DNA of 64,000 bases from CALBPI01 sp038521865 (GCA_038521865.1 JBCBKO010000001.1:620001-684000); one strand, 5' to 3'. Numbered from the stretch's first letter, positions 1 to 9,359 are shown. The notes: a model not told the origin generated them from the sequence alone. Numbers and translations are program-made.

Positions 1-1146
1 GCTCTCGAACGCAGTCTCCAGCATGCGTGGAATCTTGGGGCGAACAGCATCATCAGCTGGGCGCACCACCCACAAGGCATCTGTCTGCTTGTTGTCCCCC
101 ATTACGCGCTTGCCGAGTACACGGCGACCCCTGCGGGCGGAGACCTGCCCTGGCGGCCGTCGGAATCCTTCATTACAGAGCTGATTTCCGGCCCCTGTAA
201 TTTGTCGCTCGACCGGTTACATAAAGTCGCGCGGTTGCTCGATGTTGAGCCACAGGTCATCCAATTGAGGGATAAACTGGCGCAAACCGAGAAAGAGACG
301 CAACTGATCGAAGCGATGGTGAAGCGATTTGGGGTGAACTATTGCCCTAACCGTGCGGTTGCGCTCTTCGATATCGTCGGATTTAGCCTGCTGAGCCCAT
401 TTGAACAGATGACGCAGCTCAACAGCCTGTCTTACTCGCTAAATGCCGCTCACAGCAAGATGCTGGACAGAAAGATCGGAATCAGCTTCGCGCGATCTTC
501 CAGTGGCGACGGTTTTTATATCTGGAACCGAGATCGGGGTCCGACGCCCAACGTCAATCTTTACCATTTTATGCAGCTTGTGCTCGCCGATAACGCCATC
601 GCACGGAGCAAAGCGGTTGCGCGCTCAGTGCCACTGCTGCGGACCGCATTTCATGTCGGTGGATGCTACGAATTTCATCAGGCAGATGGGCTAAACCCGT
701 CCACGCATGACTATATCGTGGGTGACGTCACGATTGAGTTGGCAAGAATGATCGAGAGGGCGATGCCTGGTCAGATTCTCGTCGGCGCTTTCGAGACTCG
801 GCGGGATATGGAAGACGTGCATGCCGACGCAATTGCGTTTGTTGAGCAGACTCAACGCTCACTGGGTCGTCTCCAAGGCATGGAACTGTCTGGAGATCGG
901 GTTACCGCCATCAAGTGCTACCTCACCGGCGAGCGATCGCCAACCGGTCTATTCTCGATCCGCAAACTCGTGATCAACGATAAACATGGGCTCACCCGTT
1001 TTGTATACAACGCGAAGGTAAATATTCATCGGCACAATGCCGAACCGATCCTGCTGGGTATCGAGGACAAGACGCTGCGACACGAAGCGGTTCCAATCCA
1101 GACTGCCGAGCTCATCTCTCTGCCCCAGGCAAACCTCCAGCCCTGA
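1..1146 (+). CDS. Class III nucleotide cyclase-like protein, 5'-truncated by the window edge
   Basis: The frame is open from base 1, so the start lies outside the window; the TTG at 202 is only an internal codon. The visible 381 residues carry the signatures of the class III adenylate/guanylate cyclase fold: ALFDIVGFS with the first metal Asp (codon 370-372), SSGDGF with the second metal Asp (codon 508-510), and a GD...ARMIERAMPGQILVG block where the family has GD.VN.A.RL...A.PGQI. In that block the transition-state Asn is Ile (codon 733-735), while the Arg is kept (745-747). Both metal ligands are present but one catalytic residue is not, so the protein may be a weak or inactive cyclase used as a sensor or regulator. 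Substrate specificity cannot be read. The next gene, a GntR regulator, is on the same strand after 57 bp. Confidence 0.7.
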   Translation, partial: ALERSLQHAWNLGANSIISWAHHPQGICLLVVPHYALAEYTATPAGGDLPWRPSESFITELISGPCNLSLDRLHKVARLLDVEPQVIQLRDKLAQTEKETQLIEAMVKRFGVNYCPNRAVALFDIVGFSLLSPFEQMTQLNSLSYSLNAAHSKMLDRKIGISFARSSSGDGFYIWNRDRGPTPNVNLYHFMQLVLADNAIARSKAVARSVPLLRTAFHVGGCYEFHQADGLNPSTHDYIVGDVTIELARMIERAMPGQILVGAFETRRDMEDVHADAIAFVEQTQRSLGRLQGMELSGDRVTAIKCYLTGERSPTGLFSIRKLVINDKHGLTRFVYNAKVNIHRHNAEPILLGIEDKTLRHEAVPIQTAELISLPQANLQP

Positions 1147-1185
1147 GCCTTTCTTGGCTGCAACCGCGTTGCTCGCTGAAGTAAT

Positions 1186-1197
1186 ACTGTATACAGT
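1186..1197. promoter_or_regulatory. GntR-type palindromic operator ACTGTATACAGT
   Basis: A perfect 12-bp palindrome with core TGTATACA lies 6 bp before the ATG of the GntR gene. Operators of FadR/FCD-type GntR proteins commonly have a GTATAC core, so this is probably the autoregulatory site. It also contains a -10-like TATACA, so repressor and polymerase would compete for it. An identical 12-mer occurs inside aroA at 23728-23739. Confidence 0.55.
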
Positions 1198-1203
1198 TAC
1201 GGC

Positions 1204-1869
1204 ATGAGCGAGCGTAAGCCAGGACGGCGCCAACAAAACCTCAGTTTGGAGGTTGCACGCACATTGCGTGACAAGATCGATTCGGGCGGGCTCGCTCCGG
1301 GGACGCGGGTGAATGAAGTCCATTTATCAGAGTCGTTAGGCGTGAGTCGTACGCCGCTGCGCGAGGCACTTTCACGTCTTGCCTCTGAAGGCGCAGTGCG
1401 CAGTGAACCCAGGCGTGGGTTTTTTGTCCGTCCGCTCACTTTCGAGGAATACGAGGCGTTGTGCCCTGCCCTCGCAGTTCTTGCCGCAGAGGCGCTGGAG
1501 ATTTCCGGCCCACCCGATCTTGGCATGCTGTATCAACTCGATGCGCTGAATAAGGAGATCGCGTCTAGTCAAACTCCGGCGCAACGCGTTGAACAGCAAG
1601 AGCTCTGGCTCAGAATGCTGTTATCCAGTTGCCGGAACCTGATCATTCTTGAGTTGATTGGTGATGTATCCCGGCGCCTGCGGCGCTATCGGCGGGCCTA
1701 TTTCAGACAATCCGAAAGCGAAATCCCGACCGATTCGAACCGCAATGCGATCGCAGAATTGCTTAGACAGGATGACACAGCGGCGGCTGCCGCACGCCTT
1801 AAGGCACACCTTAGCGAAGGCGTTCCAGGCCTTGCGCAGTGGTTGAAGTCCGCCGAACCTGGCGTTTGA
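1204..1869 (+). CDS. GntR-family transcriptional regulator (FCD-like)
   Basis: A 221-residue regulator. Residues ~12-75 form the GntR winged helix, with LRDKIDSGGLAPGTRVNE and the recognition-helix signature GVSRTPLREALSRLASEG. The C-terminal ~135 residues are helical and end in a pattern like the FCD domain (IAELLRQDDTAAAAARLKAHL). The FCD metal-binding His positions are largely replaced; only the last His is clear, so the ligand may not be a metal-coordinated carboxylate. No Shine-Dalgarno sequence precedes the ATG; a palindromic operator-like site lies 6 bp upstream, which suggests autoregulation and perhaps a leaderless transcript. Targets are unknown; the ion-channel and efflux genes just downstream are candidates by position only. 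Confidence 0.85.
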   Translation: MSERKPGRRQQNLSLEVARTLRDKIDSGGLAPGTRVNEVHLSESLGVSRTPLREALSRLASEGAVRSEPRRGFFVRPLTFEEYEALCPALAVLAAEALEISGPPDLGMLYQLDALNKEIASSQTPAQRVEQQELWLRMLLSSCRNLIILELIGDVSRRLRRYRRAYFRQSESEIPTDSNRNAIAELLRQDDTAAAAARLKAHLSEGVPGLAQWLKSAEPGV

Positions 1870-1957
1870 TAACCGATAACGTGACTGGACCCGGATTGCA
1901 GTTCGCATGTTTCGCCGTTGGATCGGTTGACGAGTCTTGTGACCGAGGTCTTGCATC

Positions 1958-2383
1958 ATGATGACCGTGACCTTAATCGGTGCGAGCATGATCATCCTCA
2001 CGATCTTTATTGAATCGGCGATTATCGCCGGTGCATTGGCGGGCGCGACCTGGTTCGGCAAACGTATTCGGGCGCTCCCCTTGGTCTTACGTTTGACCAT
2101 CTGGCTTTCAGGGCTCAGCCTTTGGCTGCTGTTGGGTATTGCTGCTGCACTCTGGTTGTGGGCGGCGCTGCTCTTGTTTCTCGGCGAATTCACTACGATC
2201 CACCAGGCGATGTACTTCGCAAGCGTCACAGCAACCACGGTGGGCTACGGCGACAGCCTGCTCTCACCACAGTGGAATCTGCTTTCGGGGTTTCTTGCCG
2301 CAAATGGCCTGATACTCTTCAGCCTGAATACTGCTTTTCTCTTCGAGGCGTTACGTCGGATTCTCCAACCCGATAAGGACTAG
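1958..2383 (+). CDS. Small two-pore-helix-type K+ channel protein
   Basis: A 141-residue inner-membrane protein with predicted transmembrane segments at about 5-30, 45-75 and 105-130. Between the last two sits TATTVGYGDS, whose T94-V-G-Y-G-D99 is the canonical potassium selectivity filter, in the pore-loop position of the Ion_trans_2 family. There is no RCK/TrkA-N or cyclic-nucleotide-binding domain, so it is a bare pore unit that would have to tetramerise. A GAGG Shine-Dalgarno lies 9 nt before the ATG. It stands alone between gntR and the efflux operon. That it conducts K+ follows from the filter motif; gating is unknown. Confidence 0.85.
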   Translation: MMTVTLIGASMIILTIFIESAIIAGALAGATWFGKRIRALPLVLRLTIWLSGLSLWLLLGIAAALWLWAALLLFLGEFTTIHQAMYFASVTATTVGYGDSLLSPQWNLLSGFLAANGLILFSLNTAFLFEALRRILQPDKD

Positions 2384-2478
2384 GGGCGCAAATTTCGCGG
2401 GATAATCCTGTGTCAAAACGGTACAGTTCGACGACGGCATCGACATCAAATCTTAAGAACAAAAAAGAGTGGGACACT

Positions 2479-3555
2479 ATGAAAGTCGCGATTCATTGGT
2501 TTCGTACAGTAATTATTTGGTTCGGCACCGCACTCATCCTGACGGCCTGCGGCGGCGGCGGTCCTGAGCAGACCCGAGCCCCGACAGTTCGTCCAGTCAA
2601 AATGCTTACCGTGTCTGCTGCGACTGGGTTGCAGTCCAGACGATTCCCGGCGGTCGTCAATGCCGGGCGCTTCTCGGAATTGAGCTTCCAGGTAGGCGGG
2701 CTACTGGACGAGGTTGCGGTTACTGAGTCTCAGGAGGTGGAAGAAGGCGATCTCATCGCAAGACTTGTCACGCGAGATTTTGAGAACCAACTGAATTCAG
2801 CACGCTCACAGTTTCAAAATGCCGAAGACGAGTATCAGCGCGCGGTCAGACTCTCGGAACAGGACGCAATTGCCAGAAGTGTCCTGGAGCAACGTCAGAC
2901 CCAACGAGATGTAGCCCGTGCGCAGCTCGACTCCGCACAGAAGGCACTCGATGACGCTGTCCTGCGTGCGCCCTTTTCGGGCATGGTCATGCAGGTTCCT
3001 GCGCGGGATCGTGAAACGGTGGCTGCAGGTCAGCCCATCGCATCACTCATGGTGCAAGGAGATCTCGAGGTTCAGATCGATGTTCCCGCCGCGATGGTCG
3101 CCGATTCCCAAGACGTCGAGAACACCGTTACAACGGTGTTCCTCGATGCAGCACCGGACATCGGCATACCCGCGGAGTTCAAGGAAATCGACCTTGTAGC
3201 GAATACCGCATCGCAGACCTACGCCGTCACTTTTTCCTTCGAAGCGCCAGAGACGCTGGTGATTCTGCCGGGCATGAACGCGACTGTGGAGTTATCCGGG
3301 GAGAGGAAGTCGCTTCAAGAGCAGCCGAATCGTCTCGCAGTGCCATTGGCGGCAGTGAGCAGCGATGGCAACAGCCGATTTGTGTGGATCGTTAACCAAG
3401 ACACCATGACCGTTACCAAACGGACCGTGACCGTCGCTGACGGCATCGGCGAGTCCGTTGTGGTCACGGAAGGGCTGGTGCCGGGTGAGACCATCGCAGC
3501 CGCGGGGGCTTCATTCCTTGCAGATGGCATGCAGGTTCGCCCCTGGGACGAATAA
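2479..3555 (+). CDS. RND efflux periplasmic adaptor lipoprotein (membrane fusion protein)
   Basis: A 358-residue adaptor linking the inner-membrane RND pump to the outer-membrane channel. The ATG at 2479 is preferred over a GTG at 2410: it has a purine-rich Shine-Dalgarno (AAGAGTGGG), and it begins a lipoprotein signal ending ALILTAC with Cys24 as lipidation site. The biotinyl-lipoyl half-motifs are at ~65-95 (LSFQVGGLLDEVAVTESQ) and ~160-180 (VLRAPFSGMVMQVPAR), separated by an alpha-helical hairpin, followed by beta-barrel and membrane-proximal domains. The permease starts 3 bp downstream, so it is the first gene of a three-gene tripartite pump operon. Confidence 0.93.
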   Translation: MKVAIHWFRTVIIWFGTALILTACGGGGPEQTRAPTVRPVKMLTVSAATGLQSRRFPAVVNAGRFSELSFQVGGLLDEVAVTESQEVEEGDLIARLVTRDFENQLNSARSQFQNAEDEYQRAVRLSEQDAIARSVLEQRQTQRDVARAQLDSAQKALDDAVLRAPFSGMVMQVPARDRETVAAGQPIASLMVQGDLEVQIDVPAAMVADSQDVENTVTTVFLDAAPDIGIPAEFKEIDLVANTASQTYAVTFSFEAPETLVILPGMNATVELSGERKSLQEQPNRLAVPLAAVSSDGNSRFVWIVNQDTMTVTKRTVTVADGIGESVVVTEGLVPGETIAAAGASFLADGMQVRPWDE

Positions 3556-3558
3556 GTC

Positions 3559-6500
3559 ATGAACCTCGCAGAGTTTACAATCAAGAACACGGTCTTGAGC
3601 GTGATCGTCATCCTATTGGCGATCATTGGTGGATGGACCGCCTATCAGACGATGCCTCGGTTCGAGGATCCGGAGTTTACGATCCGTACCGCACAGATCG
3701 TTGTGCAGTACCCCGGCGCAAGCCCATTAGAGGTGGCGGAAGAAGTCGCGGACCCGCTTGAACGTGCGATCCAGCAGCTTCAGGAGGTTGAGGCAATCTA
3801 CACCACGGCGTCAGCCGGTGTTGCCGAGCTGAAAGTCGATATCCGCTACGAGTTCTCTCCTTCAAAAGCCGACTTGCAACTGCTTTGGACCAAGCTTAGG
3901 AACAAAGTCGCCGACGCCGGACGTACACTGCCCCCTGGGGCAACACAGCCCGTGGTGTATGACGACTTCGGCGACGTGTACGGACTGTACTATTTTGTCA
4001 CTGGAGAGGGTTATGGGCCTTCGGAACTGCGCCGTTACGCAAAATCGCTTCAGAGTGAATTGTTGCAGGTGGATGGCGTTGCCAAAGTGGCGCTTGAGGG
4101 CGCCTACTCCGAAGCGATCTTTATCGAGATATCCAGAGAGAACGCCGCATCTCTCGGCGTGTCGATCGCGAACATCTACAGCATTCTCGAGCAGCAAAAT
4201 GCGTCGGTTGCCGCGGGTGACATCACGATCGGTGACCTCAAAGTCGTCATTGATCCCTCCGGCGCTATTGATTCGGTGGCCTCAATCAGCAGCCTTCTGG
4301 TCTCCACCACCTCAGATGGCGGACTTGTCTATCTCAGTGACGTCGCGAACGTGTATCGCAGCCAGGAGGCGCCCAATCGGGAGTTCTTCCTGAATGGCCA
4401 ACCTGCAATCGCACTCGCGGTCTCCGGGAGACAAGGCGGCAACATCGTTGAGATCGGTGCCGCTGTTGATCAGCGGATCGCTGAGGCGGAGAGTCGTAGA
4501 CCGATCGGGATCGAAGTCCACGATTACTACAATCAGGGAACTATCGTCGATGCCTCGGTGAAAGACTTCGTCGTCAACGTTATCGCGGCTCTAGTCATCG
4601 TCATCGTAACGCTGCTGATCTTCATGGGCCTGAAGTCGGCAACGGTCATTGGCGCAATTTTGCTACTGACCATCTTTGCAACGCTCGCCACAATGAATGC
4701 CACCGGGATTCCTATGCATAGAATCTCGCTTGGCGCACTGATCATCGCGCTCGGCATGATGGTCGATAACGCAATCGTAGTCACCGAGGGAATCCTAGTT
4801 GGAGTTCAACGAGGCGCCAAGAAACTCGACATCGCCAAGAGCATTGTTGACCAGACGAAATGGCCGCTACTCGGCGGAACACTTGTCGGCATTCTGGCCT
4901 TCGCACCCATCGGATTTGCACCGGGTAGCACGGCCGAATACACAGGCCATTTGTTTTGGGTGATTCTCATCTCACTGGGTTTCAGCTGGTTGTTCGCTGT
5001 CACACTGACGCCGCTGTTCTGCTTCTGGCTCTTCAATGACGCGGATGCCAAACAAACCGAAGCCGGTTCTGAGAATGCGCTCATGCGAGGCTACAAGTCA
5101 CTGCTTGCCGGTTCGCTGAAGGCAAGACCCGTTGTTGTCCTGGCGGTGGTTGGCGTCTTTGCAGCGTCCGTTTGGGGATTCAAATTCGTTAAATCCGGGT
5201 TCTTTCCCGCTTCTACGACCCCTCAGTTGGTCGTTGACTATTGGCTCCCACAAGGCACCGACAAGGATCGGACCAAGGTCGATATTGAGCAGATCGCTGA
5301 TTACGTTTCCGGACTCGATGGCGTCAATACGGTACTGACATCGCTTGGTGGCGGTGGCGTACGTTTCATGTTGGTGTACTCACCTGAATCGCCTAACAGC
5401 TCCTATGCGCAATTGCTGGTCAGACTGGACGACTACAAGCTGATCGATGGACTGATCCCACAGATCCAGGAATTTGTGGACCAGCGTTACGCGGAAGCGC
5501 AGGCCAAGGTCTGGCGATTCCAGCTTGGACCTGGCGGTGGCTCCAAGATTGAAGCCTCTTTTCAGGGGCCGGATCCCACCGTGCTGCGAGGGCTCGCGGA
5601 ACAAGCCAAGCTCGTCATGGCCAACGACGGTGGCGCACTGTCGATCAAAGACGATTGGCGCCAACCCGTCAGCGTTATCGAACCTATCTACTCAACCTCA
5701 AAAGGTCGACGCGCCGGTGTCTCACGGGAAGATCTCGCAAACGCCTTGCAAACGGTGTACTCGGGTTTGACTGTCGGGGTATATCGCGAAGGCGATGAAC
5801 TGATTCCGATCATCTCGCGCGCGCCCGAACGTGAGCGTGAGATTCTGGAAGAGATGCGCAACATCCAGGTTCTCAGTCCCGTCACTGGCGCCACCGTACC
5901 CATCGGTCAAGTAACCGATGGATTCCGAACCATTTGGCGCGACGGTCGGCTGCTTCGCGAAAACCGTATCTGGACCATCAAGGCACAAAGTGACCCCTAC
6001 CCTGAGGAACTGGCATCCGAGTTACTGAGCAGAATCAGGGCTGATGTCGAAGCGATCGAACTTCCCGATGGCTATTCACTGAACTGGGATGGTGAGTACG
6101 GAGACTCTAAAGAGTCCAACGAAAACCTGGCGAAGACCTTGCCACTCGGTCTGGGGTCGATGGTAATCGTCGTCTTTATTCTCTTCGGCACTGTGCGGCA
6201 GCCGATCATCATCTGGTTGGTGGTGCCGCTGGCGTTAATCGGTGTTGTTGTTGGATTGGTCGCAACGAATTCACCGCTCGAATTCATGGGGATTCTGGGT
6301 TTGCTGTCGCTGTCGGGTCTCTTGATCAAAAACGCCATCGTGCTGGTTGACCAAACCGATTTTGAGATCGCAGAGGGTAAACCCCGATTCACAGCGGTAA
6401 TCGACGCTGCCGCCAGCAGGGTCCGACCGGTCATGATGGGCGCGCTCACCACGGTGCTCGGCGTCGTGCCGCTATTTATGGATGCGTTCTTCAAATCGAT

Positions 6501-6624
6501 GGCTGTAGTACTCGTGTTCGGACTGTCGTTTGCGACGGTACTCACGCTCTTGATTATTCCTGTGCTGTACGCAGTCTTCTTCAGAATCCGTCCTGACGAG
6601 GTAGGAGAATCTCATGCCCAATAA
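3559..6624 (+). CDS. RND efflux transporter permease (AcrB/HAE1-like)
   Basis: 1,021 residues, normal for the AcrB superfamily: TM1 near the N-terminus, two large periplasmic porter loops, TM2-6 around 330-500 and TM8-12 around 840-1010. Proton-relay residues are visible: Asp403 in LGMMVDNAIVV (AcrB Asp407 position; the second relay Asp is Asn404 here) and Lys924 in LLIKNAIVLVDQ (AcrB Lys940). It is a proton-driven exporter of drugs, lipophiles or similar compounds; the substrate cannot be read from sequence, and metal-pump signatures are absent. It overlaps the outer-membrane gene by 11 bp, so translation is probably coupled. Confidence 0.93.
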   Translation: MNLAEFTIKNTVLSVIVILLAIIGGWTAYQTMPRFEDPEFTIRTAQIVVQYPGASPLEVAEEVADPLERAIQQLQEVEAIYTTASAGVAELKVDIRYEFSPSKADLQLLWTKLRNKVADAGRTLPPGATQPVVYDDFGDVYGLYYFVTGEGYGPSELRRYAKSLQSELLQVDGVAKVALEGAYSEAIFIEISRENAASLGVSIANIYSILEQQNASVAAGDITIGDLKVVIDPSGAIDSVASISSLLVSTTSDGGLVYLSDVANVYRSQEAPNREFFLNGQPAIALAVSGRQGGNIVEIGAAVDQRIAEAESRRPIGIEVHDYYNQGTIVDASVKDFVVNVIAALVIVIVTLLIFMGLKSATVIGAILLLTIFATLATMNATGIPMHRISLGALIIALGMMVDNAIVVTEGILVGVQRGAKKLDIAKSIVDQTKWPLLGGTLVGILAFAPIGFAPGSTAEYTGHLFWVILISLGFSWLFAVTLTPLFCFWLFNDADAKQTEAGSENALMRGYKSLLAGSLKARPVVVLAVVGVFAASVWGFKFVKSGFFPASTTPQLVVDYWLPQGTDKDRTKVDIEQIADYVSGLDGVNTVLTSLGGGGVRFMLVYSPESPNSSYAQLLVRLDDYKLIDGLIPQIQEFVDQRYAEAQAKVWRFQLGPGGGSKIEASFQGPDPTVLRGLAEQAKLVMANDGGALSIKDDWRQPVSVIEPIYSTSKGRRAGVSREDLANALQTVYSGLTVGVYREGDELIPIISRAPEREREILEEMRNIQVLSPVTGATVPIGQVTDGFRTIWRDGRLLRENRIWTIKAQSDPYPEELASELLSRIRADVEAIELPDGYSLNWDGEYGDSKESNENLAKTLPLGLGSMVIVVFILFGTVRQPIIIWLVVPLALIGVVVGLVATNSPLEFMGILGLLSLSGLLIKNAIVLVDQTDFEIAEGKPRFTAVIDAAASRVRPVMMGALTTVLGVVPLFMDAFFKSMAVVLVFGLSFATVLTLLIIPVLYAVFFRIRPDEVGESHAQ

Positions 6625-8005
6625 AGTTTTGATTGCTAGTACGGCGACCGTCGTTCTTGTTGCAGGATGCGTTACGCCCTCCAACGAAACGGTGGAACGT
6701 CAGGTCGACGATGCTGCGGCTGAACAAGTACCGGATACTCCGTCGGCCTGGAGCATGGCTGCTGAGTCGGGAGCTGTACAGACCGGATGGATCAAGAGCT
6801 TCAATGATTCAGACTTAACCGCGCTGGTCATCGAAGCTCAGAGCAACAACCGGAGTCTTGCTGCGGCGGCAGCCAATGTCGAGCGCGCCCAAGCATTAGC
6901 TCGGCAAGCTGGCGCCGCACTCGTGCCGGAAGTTGGTGTGACCGGTGGCGGTGCACGCGGCGGTGTTGCGAGCACTTCGCAAACCAATGCCTCGAACTAC
7001 TCACTAGGAACGCAGGTTTCTTGGGAGCTTGACCTTTGGGGGCGTGTCCGATCCGGCAATCGCGCCGCTGCTGCTAGTGCGCAGGCGGCACAAGCGGACC
7101 TCACTGCCGCCCAGCAGTCACTAGCCGCCGGAGTCGCCAAGGCGTATTTCACAACTATTGAGGCGCAAGTGCAGACGCGGATCCTCAAGGAGTCGGTTGG
7201 GATTCTCGAGGAGACGCAACGAATCGTCGGCGTCAAAAAAGACAACGGTCTGGCGACGGCGCAGGACGTTGCATTAACCAATTCCGACCTCGCCTCTGCT
7301 CGCGAGCGCTTGGTGACCATCGAAGGTTCAACCCGTGATGCCAAGCGCGCCCTCGAGGCATTGCTCGGCCGCTACCCCGCCGCCGAGTTGGAGGTCAAGT
7401 CATCCCTGCCCTCGCCCCCACCACCGCCACCAACTGGAGTTCCGTCGGAGCTTCTCGAACGACGGCCGGATCTTGTTTCCGCGGAGCGGCAGGTTGCCGC
7501 GGCATTCAACTCGACCAATCAGGCCCGGGCAGCGCAGCTGCCTTCAATCAGCCTCACCGGCAACGTCGGCGGTGCATCCGGATCTCTAACCAACCTGTTG
7601 GACCCTGCGAACGTTGCATGGTCAGCCGGCGCGAATCTGTTGGGGCCGATTTTTGATGGTGGACGTCGCGCTGAGGCCGTCAACGCTGCCAACGCGGAGC
7701 AGCAGGCCGCCCTCGCCGCCTACGGAGATGCAGCGATCAATGCCTTCAGCGAGGTCGAGACTTCGCTGGACCAAGGTGTCGTGCTGTCGGAGCGAGTCAA
7801 GGAACTCGAAGAAGCGGCGAATGAAGCCGCTGAGGCACTTCGCATTGCCAGACTCCGTTACGACGAAGGCGAAGAAGAACTCTTGAACGTCCTCAACATT
7901 CAGCAGCGTGTGATTAGCGCCCAGAGCAGTCTTTCAAGCGTAAACCGCCTGTTGCTCGAACAACGAATCAACCTGAACCTCGCGCTGGGCGGGGGTTGGG
8001 AATAA
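6614..8005 (+). CDS. RND efflux outer-membrane lipoprotein (OprM/NodT, TolC family)
   Basis: 463 residues with a lipoprotein signal ending LVAGC (Cys19). Two homologous TolC-type halves follow, rich in Ala/Gln coiled-coil helices, with the diagnostic LLERRPDLVSAERQVAAA segment at the start of the second half and a C-terminal YDEGEEELLNVLNIQQRV helix. It forms the trimeric outer-membrane duct of the pump encoded just upstream. GTAGGAGAATCTC before the ATG provides a strong Shine-Dalgarno inside the end of the permease gene. Confidence 0.93.
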   Translation: MPNKVLIASTATVVLVAGCVTPSNETVERQVDDAAAEQVPDTPSAWSMAAESGAVQTGWIKSFNDSDLTALVIEAQSNNRSLAAAAANVERAQALARQAGAALVPEVGVTGGGARGGVASTSQTNASNYSLGTQVSWELDLWGRVRSGNRAAAASAQAAQADLTAAQQSLAAGVAKAYFTTIEAQVQTRILKESVGILEETQRIVGVKKDNGLATAQDVALTNSDLASARERLVTIEGSTRDAKRALEALLGRYPAAELEVKSSLPSPPPPPPTGVPSELLERRPDLVSAERQVAAAFNSTNQARAAQLPSISLTGNVGGASGSLTNLLDPANVAWSAGANLLGPIFDGGRRAEAVNAANAEQQAALAAYGDAAINAFSEVETSLDQGVVLSERVKELEEAANEAAEALRIARLRYDEGEEELLNVLNIQQRVISAQSSLSSVNRLLLEQRINLNLALGGGWE

Positions 8006-8013
8006 GCGCTACT

Positions 8014-8033
8014 CGCTAGCAATCCAGCTAGCG
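8014..8033. terminator. Short hairpin between convergent genes
   Basis: CGCTAGC and GCTAGCG arms (7 bp, loop of 6) lie exactly where the efflux operon and the convergent usp gene end. There is no T-tract on either side, so termination is only inferred from position. Confidence 0.35.
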
Positions 8034-8843
8034 ATGCAGCATCACCGCGGGGATCGACGTCTTGTTCAATACGAACGTCGTGACTCCCCCGAACACACGC
8101 TCCTGCCAGCGAGGTTTGCTGTACGCGCCCATGAGTAACAGGTCGCACCCGTGCTCTTTGTAGGTGTCCATGATCTCTTTCTCGGCATCCAAACCGCGCG
8201 TTGCCACGCGTTTCGACTTGATGCCGTAGTGGCGTAGATATTGTTGTAGGTGGGTGCTCTTCGCACCGACTCCGTCCTCGTTCCCGGCGGCAATAATCGT
8301 TACCGCACCGGCAGCAGCAAGTAGCGGTAGATTCGCCTTGACGGCAGCGGCGGCCTCCACAGACTGGTTCCAGCAGATGAGTACGTGGGTTCCGAGGGTC
8401 TTTGGTTGGCGCGAAGGCAGCATCAACACCGGAGTCCCGGTTTGCATCAGTGCGGCATGCATGAACTTGCCGGCCGTAACCGACTTCGCAGTGCGCGGTC
8501 GAGAAACAACAATGAGGTCGGACATCGGACCAATAAACGGAAAGCACTTTTCAGGACTCCCCGTCAGTTCGCGCCACAACGCCTGCCCATGAGGGTCCAC
8601 GCCTGTTGGGCGCTTCTTCAGCTCCAGCCCGTGCGCCTCTGCCATTCGATTGAAGAGCGAATGCGCATCCTTGCTCGCGAGTTTGATTTGCTTCTCCGCA
8701 ACCGCAGTGCGTTTCTCCCTGACGTGCGGACGCAGATGATAGCCAAGTAGATTGGATGACAAGCGCTTTGAAAGGTCGAAAGCGCACGATAGTGCGACGG
8801 CACATTCGGGCCGATCAGCTACAGGAATCAGGATGGTTCGCAT
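8028..8843 (-). CDS. Tandem universal stress protein (UspA family)
   Basis: 271 residues made of two UspA-like alpha/beta domains of ~135 residues: the first begins MRTILIPVADR and ends TPVLMLP, the second begins THVLICWNQS and ends IPAVMLHR. Members are stress-induced cytoplasmic proteins, some binding ATP. The G-x2-G-x9-G ATP loop is not clear in either half, so nucleotide binding is uncertain. The start was chosen at 8843, which has GAGGGA 5 nt upstream; longer reading would run through the tRNA-Pro gene. It converges with the efflux operon. Confidence 0.85.
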   Translation of the reverse strand: MRTILIPVADRPECAVALSCAFDLSKRLSSNLLGYHLRPHVREKRTAVAEKQIKLASKDAHSLFNRMAEAHGLELKKRPTGVDPHGQALWRELTGSPEKCFPFIGPMSDLIVVSRPRTAKSVTAGKFMHAALMQTGTPVLMLPSRQPKTLGTHVLICWNQSVEAAAAVKANLPLLAAAGAVTIIAAGNEDGVGAKSTHLQQYLRHYGIKSKRVATRGLDAEKEIMDTYKEHGCDLLLMGAYSKPRWQERVFGGVTTFVLNKTSIPAVMLHR

Positions 8844-8888
8844 GTTGTCCCTCATGTGCGGTGCAAGCCGCAACTTGCAGTCCCTAAA

Positions 8889-8965
<77 letters not shown>

Positions 8966-9002
8966 ACCGTAACTTTAAGTTCGCGCTGTAAGCAATTGAA
9001 AT

Positions 9003-9359
9003 CTAACGTCGAAGGATTTTCAGTATATCGTCTAGCTCAACCCGCATCTGGCGGATCAATTGCTGACTCTGACTGACATCCGACTTCGCTTCATCGCCGG
9101 TCAATCGCTGACGCGCACCACCGATAGTAAACCCCTGTTCATACAACAGGCTACGAATTTGCCGAATGATAATGACGTCCTGACGTTGGTAATAACGTCT
9201 GTTGCCACGACGTTTGACCGGCTTGAGCTGAGGAAACTCTTGCTCCCAGTAGCGCAGCACGTGCGGCTTCACCGCACACAGATCACTTACCTCACCGATA
9301 GTGAAATAACGCTTTCCGGGAATTGGCGGAAGTTCGTCGTTATTTCCCGGTTCCAGCAT
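9003..9359 (-). CDS. MerR-family transcriptional regulator
   Basis: 118 residues. The N-terminal MerR winged helix has FTIGEVSDLCAVKPHVLRYW, followed by the wing GNRRYYQRQDV and a helix with LLYEQGFTIGGARQRL. After ~90 residues only a short helical tail remains, so there is no ligand-binding domain and no metal-binding Cys cluster. This is the short MerR protein typically found directly after ihfA in gammaproteobacterial pheST operons; its targets are unknown. Its start overlaps the end of ihfA by 20 bp, indicating coupled translation. Confidence 0.9.
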   Translation of the reverse strand: MLEPGNNDELPPIPGKRYFTIGEVSDLCAVKPHVLRYWEQEFPQLKPVKRRGNRRYYQRQDVIIIRQIRSLLYEQGFTIGGARQRLTGDEAKSDVSQSQQLIRQMRVELDDILKILRR

